Assembly: GCA_015272325.1 (NCBI GenBank)
Contig: JACYLU010000015.1
Span: 434,001 to 498,000 of the forward strand
Length of the DNA stretch: 64,000 nucleotides
Origin: Synechococcales cyanobacterium C42_A2020_086
Lineage (GTDB): Bacteria; Cyanobacteriota; Cyanobacteriia; Elainellales; Elainellaceae
Direction: 5' to 3'
Below are positions 27,767-36,248 of this stretch, piece after piece. A program made the position numbers and the translations under genes. Numbering within the stretch: the stretch's first letter is position 1; each line of letters starts with the position of its first letter. The notes under the pieces were generated by a model. The model searched no databases, was not told the DNA's origin, and saw nothing but the letters and a program-made list of their open reading frames with translations.

Positions 27767-28452
27767 CGCAGCACCTCCCCTGCTCGCAGTCGCTTCTCAA
27801 TGTCGCGGGCTGTAGCACCTTCTTTGAACCAGAAAGCAGCAGCATCGATCCGGTCTTGACCGCCAAGCAGAAACTTGCAGTAGGTTTCACCCATGGAGTA
27901 GCACTGAATTTCAATGCAGCTCAGCTGCTTTTTGACCAATTCCGTAAAGAAGCCCGCAAACAAGCCCGCATAGAGGAAACAAACCGGCTTACCGACATCG
28001 CCAAGGGTGCGAGCAACCGCAGAATCAAAAATATTGATAAACATAAAGCCCTGCTGGCGGTCGCCCATGTCCACTTCCCAGCGCCCCCAACCTTGGGCTG
28101 TAAACGGCCACCACCAGGTTTCGAGCAAAAACATCAGGTTCGTTTGGCGAATATTGCGCTCAAATTCGGTTTCAAACCATTTCTCAAAGAAAAAGGCGTC
28201 TTTCTGCCCCCACTCGCAGCCGATGGTATACATCGTGGCGGCAGATGCTTCTCCTACTTCTTCTTCTAGCCCTTCTACTAGCCCAATAATGAAGTCTTCG
28301 GTGGTGAGCACGTTGTAGCTCTCATTCCAGTCCACGATTGTGCCTTGTTCGGGGTCAAAATGAAAAAAGTCCCGAAAGCCATAGTGGTTGTGCTTCTTGG
28401 GATGCCTACGCTTACCCGGATGCTGGGTATCTAGAACCTTTACCGTCGTCAT
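27763..28452 (-). CDS. V4R-domain protein (PAP-like operon)
   Basis: 229 residues. The N-terminus is basic (HPGKRRHPKKHNHYGFRDFF), the middle is aromatic (NLMFLLETWWWPFTAQGWGR), and the V4R core reads YAGLFAGFFTELVKKQL followed by CIEIQCYSMGETYCKFLLG. It is the longer partner of the V4R protein at 26037-26702 and shares the cysteine pattern, so one probably arose by duplication. Its stop overlaps the start of the small protein (ATGA). Expected cytoplasmic or thylakoid-peripheral; binding of a tetrapyrrole-like ligand is inference from the domain family. Confidence 0.87.
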   Translation of the reverse strand: MTTVKVLDTQHPGKRRHPKKHNHYGFRDFFHFDPEQGTIVDWNESYNVLTTEDFIIGLVEGLEEEVGEASAATMYTIGCEWGQKDAFFFEKWFETEFERNIRQTNLMFLLETWWWPFTAQGWGRWEVDMGDRQQGFMFINIFDSAVARTLGDVGKPVCFLYAGLFAGFFTELVKKQLSCIEIQCYSMGETYCKFLLGGQDRIDAAAFWFKEGATARDIEKRLRAGEVLR

Positions 28453-28723
28453 AGTTCAGTCCTATTGTGTTGCTAGCTGTGCCACCGAACCGCCCAATAC
28501 ATGAGATGAGAAATAGAAAATAGAGGAAAATAGAGCCATCAAATCAGAGGGAATCAAAATCTGATAGTTCGCCAAGTGCAGCATGAATACCCTGCCTGCA
28601 GGCAACAGCAAGCCCAAAAATTTTGCATCCTGATTGTTCCCGAAGCTGGGTTGGGTCTAACATCATCTCGATAAGACCTGATGAGATTTGATGAGGGCGG
28701 AATGCTGCGTCAAATCGAACTAA

Positions 28724-28751
28724 CCGAATTGAACCAGCCGAATTGAACCAG
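28724..28751. repeat. 14-bp tandem duplication inside the PAP-like operon
   Basis: CCGAATTGAACCAG occurs twice in a row, immediately past the stop of the 158-residue phycobiliprotein-like gene, in the gap before the V4R gene. Confidence 0.9.
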
Positions 28752-28761
28752 TCAGATTCGC

Positions 28762-29238
28762 CTACGAGGCAGCCCCGAACGCGCGGCGACTCATCTCTAG
28801 CAGCGGACACACCAACTCTGCCTGAGGGGCTGTCAAATGCTGTCGGATGATGTCTTGTAAAACTTGGTAGGTCATGCTGCAACTCTGCTGCGCTCCAAAG
28901 GCCCGCATAATGGTTTGAAACCAGAGCAGCATCCGTTCGCGAAAGGTGTCTGGATCATGGGTGAGCACAGCGACCGCCACATATCGTAGGACCCGGATGG
29001 TATCACGCTTCCATTTGGCGCTGACGTCAGTGTTGCCATGGACAAACCAGGCGGGGTTGAGGGCGCGCATTTGGAGATAGGTCTGTTGCACTAGGGCTGC
29101 TTCTATTTCTTGAAGTTTGAGATAGGTCTGCACTCGCAGATTGAACGAGCGCACATAGTCGATGGCAAACTCTAGTTCGGCATCGCTGGCGTAACGCCCA
29201 TCAGTTTCTCGTCTGAGGTGTTCAAATTGACTCAGCAT
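28762..29238 (-). CDS. Phycobiliprotein-like protein without bilin cysteine (PAP-like operon)
   Basis: 158 residues, helical, phycobiliprotein size. The segment WKRDTIRVLRYVAVAVLTHD matches the bilin-helix pattern of allophycocyanin, with Trp where the chromophore cysteine would be. LEFAIDYVRSFNLRVQTYLK and the end CPLLEMSRRAFG resemble the ends of the family fold and of the companion at 26800-27279. Loss of the cysteine in both points to a structural or non-covalent ligand role. It lies 109 bp downstream of the ferredoxin gene, matching the slr0148-slr0149 order as I recall it. Confidence 0.8.
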   Translation of the reverse strand: MLSQFEHLRRETDGRYASDAELEFAIDYVRSFNLRVQTYLKLQEIEAALVQQTYLQMRALNPAWFVHGNTDVSAKWKRDTIRVLRYVAVAVLTHDPDTFRERMLLWFQTIMRAFGAQQSCSMTYQVLQDIIRQHLTAPQAELVCPLLEMSRRAFGAAS

Positions 29239-29347
29239 AATGTTTAAGGCTTACCAAATGCTTGGACTTTATGCTTGGATTTTTTGCTAACCGAATTCAT
29301 AGTGCCCAGTTTGCCAAGTCTGGCTCTGTAGCCATAGGAAATCTTGG

Positions 29348-29833
29348 TTAAACCTCACTGCTCTGTGAGAAGAACTGAGCCATGTTGAAGCTTGTTTGAT
29401 GTTGAATTTGCTTCAGCATGGAACGAGTGATTAACTTTCCAGCTTCTACCAGGATTTGCCCCGTCACAGGATGTAGTAAATTCTGCTCGGCTCGACGACC
29501 AATCAAGGCTTCGATGTCCTGGATGGAATTGATGTACATCCCCGGCGGCAGTTCGACTATCACTCCATTGCCGGTGACTCGGGCTTGACAAGCCAACCGC
29601 GAGTTGAACTGGCACGAGGTAATCACTTCTAGCGTGCGCTGCTCGCGACGATTCATAGGCGATAGGGCTTCCATCCCCGCCTTGACATACACATGGCAGG
29701 TGGCACACATACCTCGTCCACCGCAGGCCTGCAGCACGTCTAGGTCTTTTGCGAGCAACACTGAAAGCAGACTGCCATTGGTTTCTATGGCGGTTTCTTG
29801 GGCAATAGGCTCTAGGCGGACAGTTTTAGTCAT
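29348..29833 (-). CDS. 2Fe-2S plant-type ferredoxin-like protein (PAP-like operon)
   Basis: 161 residues. Cluster ligands are C37, C43, C46 (CGGRGMCATC) and C82 (NSRLACQARV), a C-x5-C-x2-C spacing as in adrenodoxin/HcaE-like ferredoxins rather than the C-x4-C of photosynthetic PetF. A 65-residue C-terminal extension (INSIQDIEALIGRRAEQNLL) follows the ferredoxin fold. It corresponds to slr0148 of the PAP operon. A one-electron carrier with a specialised partner in assembly or repair of photosystem II is plausible. Clear ATG at 29833. Confidence 0.9.
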   Translation of the reverse strand: MTKTVRLEPIAQETAIETNGSLLSVLLAKDLDVLQACGGRGMCATCHVYVKAGMEALSPMNRREQRTLEVITSCQFNSRLACQARVTGNGVIVELPPGMYINSIQDIEALIGRRAEQNLLHPVTGQILVEAGKLITRSMLKQIQHQTSFNMAQFFSQSSEV

Positions 29834-29977
29834 GAGGTTTAGCCATGAAGATTCGCTGAAGATTTGCTATAAGATTAAGCCCGGTATGATGGTCTTCAGA
29901 GGGGTCTAAGATAAGCCGTAGTTGGCAAGCCTTAGCAGGGGTCAGCCAGAGCCAACACTAGAATGATCGCAATGGTC

Positions 29978-30790
29978 TCAGGGCCTATCCGTCGATGCTC
30001 CCTTGGCAAACAGGAGTGCCTGCTGGGAATTGCTGAGAGCCGATTCTGCCAGTTGGGCAAAGTCCCGAATGACCTCAGAGCATCGTTCGATGAAGCACTC
30101 TACCCAGTTCTGGAGCCACTGCACCTGCTCGGGAGTTAGGGTATGCGATTGAGCGAGCCGAGACTCCTCCAACTGCAGTTGGCCCGAGCGGGCAATTTGA
30201 ATCGAGAGCAGCCATTCCACGTTAGGACGGCTAGCTGCCCAAGCGTTAGCTACCACCATAGTGCCCAAATAGCGTGTAGTGAATTGGCTCAGGTGGTTCA
30301 TAGCAGCCAAAAACTCGTCTAGCAACACTGCCGGTTGAGGTGAGGCAGTGGAGGGAACAGCAGATTGAGTTGCCAGAGTGGCTGCCATCACGGCTTCGGA
30401 CTGCTGCAAACAGGTCAATTGGGATAAGGGGCACAAGGCATCTTGCAGGTGCTGAACTGCCGCTGTGTAGGTTGCCCTAGTGAGGGACCGATCGGCTAGC
30501 ACCAGCAGAATTAGCCCACGGTCGAAGCGGTGCAGGTAGACGCTGTAGAGTGAATAGTGGAACTCAAAGCAGGGATAGTCGCTCGGGATCGTCTCCACCA
30601 CTTGCTGCAGATCTAATATGAAGGGCTGCTCAGCGGTGAGGAAGCCATCCAACCCGTAGCAATAAGGAGGGGTTATCCCATCCATCAGAGCAATGCCCTG
30701 AATTCCTGGTACATTCAGAAAGTCCTGGATAACCTCCCGCTTCATCATTGCTGTTTTAAAGTCCCCATCGACCTGGAATCCCCTATTCAT
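29978..30790 (-). CDS. Roadblock/LC7-like protein heading the PAP-like operon
   Basis: 270 residues, soluble. The first ~115 residues (VIQDFLNVPGIQGIALMDGI ... YSVYLHRFDRGLILLVLADR) resemble a roadblock/LC7 small-GTPase-partner fold; the domain match is by eye and moderate. The second half is helical (LLDEFLAAMNHLSQFTTRYL, WLQNWVECFIERCSEVI) with a Ser/Ala/Pro linker between. Start at ATG 30790; internal ATGs at 30748 and 30745 are possible and none has a strong ribosome site. First gene of the minus-strand operon, divergent from rbcR across ~230 bp, so its promoter and that of rbcR share this gap. I do not recall a counterpart in the Synechocystis operon. Confidence 0.72.
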   Translation of the reverse strand: MNRGFQVDGDFKTAMMKREVIQDFLNVPGIQGIALMDGITPPYCYGLDGFLTAEQPFILDLQQVVETIPSDYPCFEFHYSLYSVYLHRFDRGLILLVLADRSLTRATYTAAVQHLQDALCPLSQLTCLQQSEAVMAATLATQSAVPSTASPQPAVLLDEFLAAMNHLSQFTTRYLGTMVVANAWAASRPNVEWLLSIQIARSGQLQLEESRLAQSHTLTPEQVQWLQNWVECFIERCSEVIRDFAQLAESALSNSQQALLFAKGASTDRP

Positions 30791-31019
30791 TATGATTCTT
30801 TATAGCTAGATCTCTTGCTGTCGTGGCTGGTTCACGACGTTTTTAGAACCAGATTGACTCGATCATGATCCATAGTCCCCTTGATTGACCTAAACTTTGG
30901 CGATATTCGGTACTTCTGCCTTGGCAGCATTACCCCGCGGATCCCCTAGCGGCCGCCGGTTTTGGATCGTTTATTGAACCCAATTTTTAGGCTTACTTTC
31001 CTGATTGGATGCAATAGCC

Positions 31020-32030
31020 ATGTCTGATCTTCCTTTTACTTTGGATCAGTTGCGCATTCTGAAAGCGATCGCCGCTGAAGGAAGCTTTAAGCGCGCTGCC
31101 GATAGTCTGTATGTGTCTCAGCCTGCCGTGAGTCTTCAGGTGCAAAACCTGGAGCGTCAGCTTGATGTTCCCCTGTTTGATCGCGGGGGGCGTCGGGCCC
31201 AACTGACAGAAGCTGGCTACCTCCTGCTTAACTACGGCGATCGCATTTTGAGCCTGTGCGAAGAGACCTGCCGTGCCATCGAGGATTTGCAAAATCTGCA
31301 GGGTGGTACGCTGATCGTAGGTGCGAGCCAAACCACAGGCACCTATTTACTGCCTCGCATGCTCGGTTTGTTTCGGCAGCGCTATCCAGATGTTGCGGTG
31401 CAACTGCATGTTCATTCCACCCGACGAACGGCCTGGAGTGTCGCCAACGGGCAAGTTGACTTGGCCATCATTGGTGGAGAAGTGCCCCCTGAATTGCAAG
31501 AGTCTTTAGAAATTATTCCCTATGCGGAAGATGAACTTGCGTTGATTTTGCCAGTGTTTCATCCGCTAGCACGGTTGAGCCAGATCGAGCGGGACGATTT
31601 GTACAAACTGCAATTCATTGCTCTTGACTCTCAGTCCACCATTCGCAAGGTGATTGATCAAGTCCTAACGCGCTGCGGCATTGAAACGCGGCGTCTCAAA
31701 ATAGAGATGGAGCTGAACACGATCGAGGCAATCAAAAATGCTGTTCAGTCGGGGTTGGGAGCCGCCTTTGTTTCGATTTCTGCCATTGAGAAGGAACTGC
31801 AAATGGAGGTGCTACATCGTGCCCGCATTGAGGGAGTAGTGGTCAACCGTACACTCTCAGTGATTTTTAACCCCAATCGCTATCGATCTAAGGCGGCCGA
31901 AGCGTTTACTCAGGAAATTCTGCCTCAGTTTTCTACCTGTAAGCCGGCAAGCGCTAGTGACAAGGTAGAGCCTCTCAGCGAACACCATGTGCCTCTAGAG
32001 ACTCCCCTTCCTCATCCCAGTGGCACCTAG
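31020..32030 (+). CDS. rbcR: LysR-family regulator, RbcR (Ycf30) type
   Basis: 336 residues. The N-terminal helix-turn-helix ([40 protein letters not shown]) is nearly identical to cyanobacterial and algal RbcR, which controls RuBisCO and carbon-metabolism genes in response to metabolites. The effector domain has the LysR pattern, for example [20 protein letters not shown] and [20 protein letters not shown]. The ATG at 31020 gives [11 protein letters not shown], the known family N-terminus; a TTG five codons upstream is rejected. The family also includes CmpR and NdhR, but the N-terminus favours RbcR. It is divergent from the PAP-like operon, which it could regulate. Confidence 0.9.
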   Translation: MSDLPFTLDQLRILKAIAAEGSFKRAADSLYVSQPAVSLQVQNLERQLDVPLFDRGGRRAQLTEAGYLLLNYGDRILSLCEETCRAIEDLQNLQGGTLIVGASQTTGTYLLPRMLGLFRQRYPDVAVQLHVHSTRRTAWSVANGQVDLAIIGGEVPPELQESLEIIPYAEDELALILPVFHPLARLSQIERDDLYKLQFIALDSQSTIRKVIDQVLTRCGIETRRLKIEMELNTIEAIKNAVQSGLGAAFVSISAIEKELQMEVLHRARIEGVVVNRTLSVIFNPNRYRSKAAEAFTQEILPQFSTCKPASASDKVEPLSEHHVPLETPLPHPSGT

Positions 32031-32261
32031 CAAGAGTTGCTAGCAATCCAGAGAACTCTAAGGATAGGATCAGGCATAGACCGAAGATCTGTTGATTTCG
32101 TCTACGTTTTGTCTACGCTAGAGGGGCAAGCGTTTACGGGTATGGCCCACGGTTGAGTCTACCTTAGGCGCTTCGGGTTAACCGGTCACTGAGTACGGTT
32201 CTAGTGGCAATTAACGGGCGATTCATGGGCGTAAGTCTGGCCTTTATCCTTCTCAACCGTC

Positions 32262-33770
32262 ATGGAGATCTACTGCACCCGTCCGAGTTGTCCTCGTCCT
32301 GTCAATCACTTTACTGATCTCGATGACAGTACAACCTTGCGGACTGTGCCTGAGAAGTACTGCATGACCTGCGGCATGCGGCTGATTTTAGACAACCGCT
32401 ACTTACCCATCAAGCTTTTGGGTCGTGGTGGTTTTGGAGCGGCATTCCTAGCTCGCGATCGGCGGCGACCTGGGCTGCCATTCTGTGTAGTGAAGCAGTT
32501 TCAGCCGGCAGGCCACCTCACTGCCGATCAACTTCAGATTGCCCAACGGCTCTTCGAACGGGAAGCCGAAGTGCTGGAAACCTTAGGCAAGCAGCATCCT
32601 CAGATTCCGGATCTGCTGGCTTTCTTCCCGCTCGATGCTCCTGGACGTACTCCGGGTCAGTCCGAGCAGTTTTTCTACCTGGTGCAGGAGTTTGTAGACG
32701 GGCAGGACATGGAAGCCGAACTGGCACAGAAAGGCAAATTTAGTGAAGCCGAAGTGCTAGATATTTTGCGGGAACTGCTGAAGATTCTGCAATTTGTGCA
32801 CGACAATGGCTCGATTCATCGGGATATCAAACCTTCCAACATTATGCGTCGTCGCGATGGTGTGCTATTCCTGCTGGATTTTGGAGCGGTCAAACAGCAA
32901 ATGAGCACGGCAGCAGCTCCTGCTGGACGGTCTACGGGTATCTATTCCATGGGCTATGCGCCGCCTGAGCAAATGCAGGGTGGTCAAGTCTATCCGTCTA
33001 CCGATTTGTATGCTCTGGCTGTCACATGCGTGATGTTTCTGACGGGCAAGCCTCCTAACGAGCTTTATGACCCCTATAGCAATACTTGGAATTGGCGCAG
33101 CTATGCTCAGGTAAGCGACCGCCTAGCGGCAGTGCTGAACCGGATGCTATTGCCAAGCCCCAGCCAGCGCTTTGCTTCGGCGAATGAAGTCTTGGCCGCC
33201 TTGACGACGCCAGCTCCTGCTGCCCCCACACCAGCGCCAGCTCCCACGCGGCCATCTGGAGCAACCTCTGGAACACCCTCTGGAGTAATACCTGGGGCAA
33301 CACCTGCTCCTATGCAGCCCTCTCCGTCTGCCGGTGGGCGTCCGTTCAAGCCACAATCTCGCGCTGCGTTTTCGCTGTGGGAGGTGTTGGGCAGCGCTGC
33401 TTTTACGGGGTTTGAAGGCGGGTTGCTGGCCATTGCCATTGCCAGCCTCTTAGGAACGTCGGCACTAGCTCCCGGCTTCTGGTTAATTCTTCTGGGTGTG
33501 CTGGGGGGCATGATTTTTGCTCAGTCTCGCCGCTGGATCGAGAAGGTGGACCTAGCGATTATTGCTGTCATTTCGCTGCTGCTGGTGCAGTTCCTGCCGT
33601 TTTTGCACCGGGTTGTTCTGTTGCCGCCCCTGGCTGCCTTGGCCCAATCCTTGGGGATTAGCAGCCCAATTCCGGTTATTTTGCTGGTGGCGGGGGTTAG
33701 TTGCCTGCTGGCCATTGCCGCGACGGCACTGTTTCGCTTGATCTACAATCTGCTTTCGCGGTTCCTCTAA
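32262..33770 (+). CDS. Serine/threonine kinase with N-terminal zinc ribbon and C-terminal membrane helices
   Basis: 502 residues. A four-cysteine module comes first: C5, C10, C34, C37. The kinase domain follows with LGRGGFGAAFLA, FCVVKQFQP as the lysine strand, HRDIKPSN (H186-D188), DFG at 206 and GYAPPEQMQGG, all intact. A Pro/Ala/Thr linker (~310-365) leads to three or four hydrophobic helices (EGGLLAIAIASLLGTSALAP, WLILLGVLGGMIFA, LAIIAVISLLLVQFLPFL, VILLVAGVSCLLAIAATALF). The zinc-ribbon kinase layout occurs in many cyanobacteria (SpkB-like), where the cysteines are thought to be redox-sensitive. The following receptor gene starts 45 bp on and is probably co-transcribed. Confidence 0.92.
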   Translation: MEIYCTRPSCPRPVNHFTDLDDSTTLRTVPEKYCMTCGMRLILDNRYLPIKLLGRGGFGAAFLARDRRRPGLPFCVVKQFQPAGHLTADQLQIAQRLFEREAEVLETLGKQHPQIPDLLAFFPLDAPGRTPGQSEQFFYLVQEFVDGQDMEAELAQKGKFSEAEVLDILRELLKILQFVHDNGSIHRDIKPSNIMRRRDGVLFLLDFGAVKQQMSTAAAPAGRSTGIYSMGYAPPEQMQGGQVYPSTDLYALAVTCVMFLTGKPPNELYDPYSNTWNWRSYAQVSDRLAAVLNRMLLPSPSQRFASANEVLAALTTPAPAAPTPAPAPTRPSGATSGTPSGVIPGATPAPMQPSPSAGGRPFKPQSRAAFSLWEVLGSAAFTGFEGGLLAIAIASLLGTSALAPGFWLILLGVLGGMIFAQSRRWIEKVDLAIIAVISLLLVQFLPFLHRVVLLPPLAALAQSLGISSPIPVILLVAGVSCLLAIAATALFRLIYNLLSRFL

Positions 33771-33789
33771 AGTTACCCTGAGAGAAAGG

Positions 33790-33807
33790 CGTCGTGTACG
33801 TCGTGTA
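33790..33807. repeat. 9-bp tandem duplication in the kinase-receptor spacer
   Basis: CGTCGTGTA occurs twice in direct succession in the 44-base gap between the zinc-ribbon kinase and the receptor gene. Confidence 0.75.
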
Positions 33808-33814
33808 AAGGTCT

Positions 33815-35230
33815 ATGTCGCAGAAAAACGAAACCCCTGTGCTTGTGCTGTCGCTTCTGGCAACCCTGCTGCTGCTTGCGGGAGGATTCTGGTGGTTTTC
33901 GCGACGCCTGCAACCCAGTGATAGTACTAGCAACCAAGCCGCGACCCCCAGCGAGGTTTCAGTCCCAGACTCTCCTCAAGATTTAGCCAATCGCCTCAGC
34001 AGTGGAGAGCGACTGCTAACATCTGATGCGTCTGTGGCGAAACAGGCAGGTGTGGCTGCCTATGCTGCCCAAGACTATGCTCAAGCCGTTTCAGAACTAG
34101 AGGCAGCGCTGCAAACCCGGCGCAATGACCCGGAGGCGCTGATTTATCTCAACAATGCCCGCATTGGAGCCGATCCAGCTTATACGATCGCGGTGGCTGT
34201 GCCGATTGCAACGTCGGTTAATCCGGCTTTGGAGATTCTGCGGGGTGTCGCGCAGGCACAGCAGGAAATCAACGAGGGCGGCGGCGTGAATGGCACTCCT
34301 GTGAAAATACTTATCGTCAGCGATGACAATGACCCCCAGGTCGCGCAACAAATGGCAAACCTGCTGGTGCAATACCAAGAGGTACTAGGAGTCATTGGGC
34401 ACTTTGGTAGCGATGCCACCTTGGCAGCGGGCAACGTCTACGAGCAGGGTCGGCTGGTGATGATTTCGCCGACGAGTACCTCGGTTCAGGTGTCCAGTCT
34501 GGGGAATTATATTTTTCGGACTGTACCTAGCGACCGCTTCACGGCAGCGGCACTGTCGCGCTACATGCTCAACAGCTTGCAGCGTCAGAATGCGGCAGTG
34601 TATTACAACTCTATGAGCGACTACAGCCAATCTCTGAAAAACGAGTTCGCGACGGCGCTCAGTACGGATGGTGGTCAGGTGGTGGCCGAATTTGATCTTG
34701 CAGATCCTAGCTTCAGTGCACTCGATACCCTCAAACAGGCTGCCCAGCAGGAAGCAGAGGTGTTGGTGCTGGCGTCGAATACAGCCACCCTCGATCCGGC
34801 GCTACAGGTCGTGGCGGTGAATCGTGGCAATTTGCCGTTACTGGGCGGAGACAGCATTTACAACCCAAAGACGCTGCAAGTGGGTGGGGAGTCTGCCGTG
34901 GGTATGGTCGTCGCTGTTCCTTGGGTCCTGTTAGCTAATCCTCAGAGTGCCTTTGTTCGGACGGCGAAGACGCTGTGGGGTGGAGATGTCAACTGGCGCA
35001 CCGCCATGGCCTATGACGCTACTCTGGCGCTGGCTGCTGCCTTGCAACAAGACTCTAGTCGCGATGGCGTTCAGCAGGCACTCAGCCGTCCTGGCTTTTC
35101 GGTGATGGGAGCAACCGGCACAGTGCGCTTTCTGCCATCCGGTGACCGCAACCAAGCCATGCAGCTAGTTGTCGTTGAACCCGGTGCAAGGTCGGGCTAT
35201 GGATACGACTTTGTGCCTGTGTCTCGGTAG
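33815..35230 (+). CDS. Branched-chain-amino-acid-type periplasmic binding protein with N-terminal anchor
   Basis: 471 residues. An uncleaved-looking hydrophobic helix (LSLLATLLLLAGGFWWF) is followed by a TPR-like stretch (GVAAYAAQDYAQAVSELEAA, NDPEALIYLNNARIG). Residues ~125-471 show the type I periplasmic fold of LivJ-like receptors: VAVPIATSVNPALEILRGVA, VSDDNDPQVAQQMANLLVQY, VIGHFGSDATLAAGN and ISPTSTSVQVSSLGNYIFRT. No permease or ATPase genes are adjacent. The direct kinase neighbour suggests the receptor supplies input to a membrane kinase rather than to an importer; this is inference. AAAGG lies a few bases before the ATG at 33815. Confidence 0.87.
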   Translation: MSQKNETPVLVLSLLATLLLLAGGFWWFSRRLQPSDSTSNQAATPSEVSVPDSPQDLANRLSSGERLLTSDASVAKQAGVAAYAAQDYAQAVSELEAALQTRRNDPEALIYLNNARIGADPAYTIAVAVPIATSVNPALEILRGVAQAQQEINEGGGVNGTPVKILIVSDDNDPQVAQQMANLLVQYQEVLGVIGHFGSDATLAAGNVYEQGRLVMISPTSTSVQVSSLGNYIFRTVPSDRFTAAALSRYMLNSLQRQNAAVYYNSMSDYSQSLKNEFATALSTDGGQVVAEFDLADPSFSALDTLKQAAQQEAEVLVLASNTATLDPALQVVAVNRGNLPLLGGDSIYNPKTLQVGGESAVGMVVAVPWVLLANPQSAFVRTAKTLWGGDVNWRTAMAYDATLALAAALQQDSSRDGVQQALSRPGFSVMGATGTVRFLPSGDRNQAMQLVVVEPGARSGYGYDFVPVSR

Positions 35231-35267
35231 ATGCACGGAGAGCCAGGCGTGAAGTTAGCAGGCTCAG

Positions 35268-35963
35268 CTACGAGTTGCTGCGAGCAATGGCCTCAGCGGG
35301 CAGACAAAGGAGGTTGTCGCCGTAAGTGCGAATCATGCCGCGCTGCCGTAGTTTTCCCATCAGCCGGGTGACAGTGACTCGCGTGGAGCCAATCGCGCTG
35401 CCAATTTGAGCATGAGTTAGCGCCCAAGGCAGACAGTAGCCCTCTTCGCAAGGCTCACCAAATTCTTCGATGAGCAGAGTCAGGAAGCCCAGCAGTCGAT
35501 CGATTGTGCGGCGCTGCCCTAGGGTGCTCAGCCAAAGTAACTTCCGCTGATGCTGATAGCGGAACGCGTCCAAAACTTCTCGACGGAAGTGAGGCCAGTT
35601 GTCGAGATCGTGCCAGTACAGCCAGATCACCGAGGTTTGATCAACATGGGCAAAGCTTTGAATCGTGAAGGGCGACTGCGCCACAATTTCAAAGGGCTGT
35701 CCGGCTCCGACAAACCCCAGAAATGCTTCTTCAGAGTTGATGCGCGGCACTCGAGATGATCCTGAGGAGGTGGCAGTCACCTGGGCTTCACCGACTAATC
35801 GAATTGCTCCACGTTGAACCAGATACAGCAATCCGGCCCGGGTGGGCAGTTTCTCGTCCTTACCAAACGTGCGGCAGCGATAGTGTTCCTGCGCCCAGTC
35901 AGAGATCCGTTGCCAGGTCAAGAACGGGCGGGAAGTTTCAGAGGAAGAGGATACTGAAAACAT
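35268..35963 (-). CDS. Crp/Fnr-family transcription regulator
   Basis: About 231 residues from ATG 35963. The N-terminal cyclic-nucleotide-binding-like beta-roll (GLLYLVQRGAIRLVG, SEEAFLGFVGAGQPFEI) is followed by a dimerisation helix and a C-terminal winged helix: LTHAQIGSAIGSTRVTVTRL, MGKLRQRGMI. It resembles the NtcA/PamR-like regulators of cyanobacteria, but the cAMP pocket residues cannot be confirmed by eye. A longer frame to TTG 36050 adds 29 residues with no ribosome site and is less likely. It is convergent with the receptor gene, 37 bp apart. Confidence 0.88.
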   Translation of the reverse strand: MFSVSSSSETSRPFLTWQRISDWAQEHYRCRTFGKDEKLPTRAGLLYLVQRGAIRLVGEAQVTATSSGSSRVPRINSEEAFLGFVGAGQPFEIVAQSPFTIQSFAHVDQTSVIWLYWHDLDNWPHFRREVLDAFRYQHQRKLLWLSTLGQRRTIDRLLGFLTLLIEEFGEPCEEGYCLPWALTHAQIGSAIGSTRVTVTRLMGKLRQRGMIRTYGDNLLCLPAEAIARSNS

Positions 35964-36248
35964 AGGTAAAGTGCTGTTGTAATCATCAGTAGAGACGGGG
36001 GAATCTGCACTGAAGCCAGAGCGGTTAAGCCAAACTAGCTGCAATTCCAACTAGCCGATGAACAGGGGGAGGGAACCAGCCTAACCTTAACACTCTTTTC
36101 ACAGAGTAGATAAAATTACGGAGCTAAGCTGCGAACCAAATACCTTGAAACTATCTCCAGGCTACCTTTCTCTGATCAAAACATCATTTTACAGTCAAAA
36201 AAAATAATTAATTCTGCTGGGCTAAGGTCGCGTCGATCCAGCGACCAT

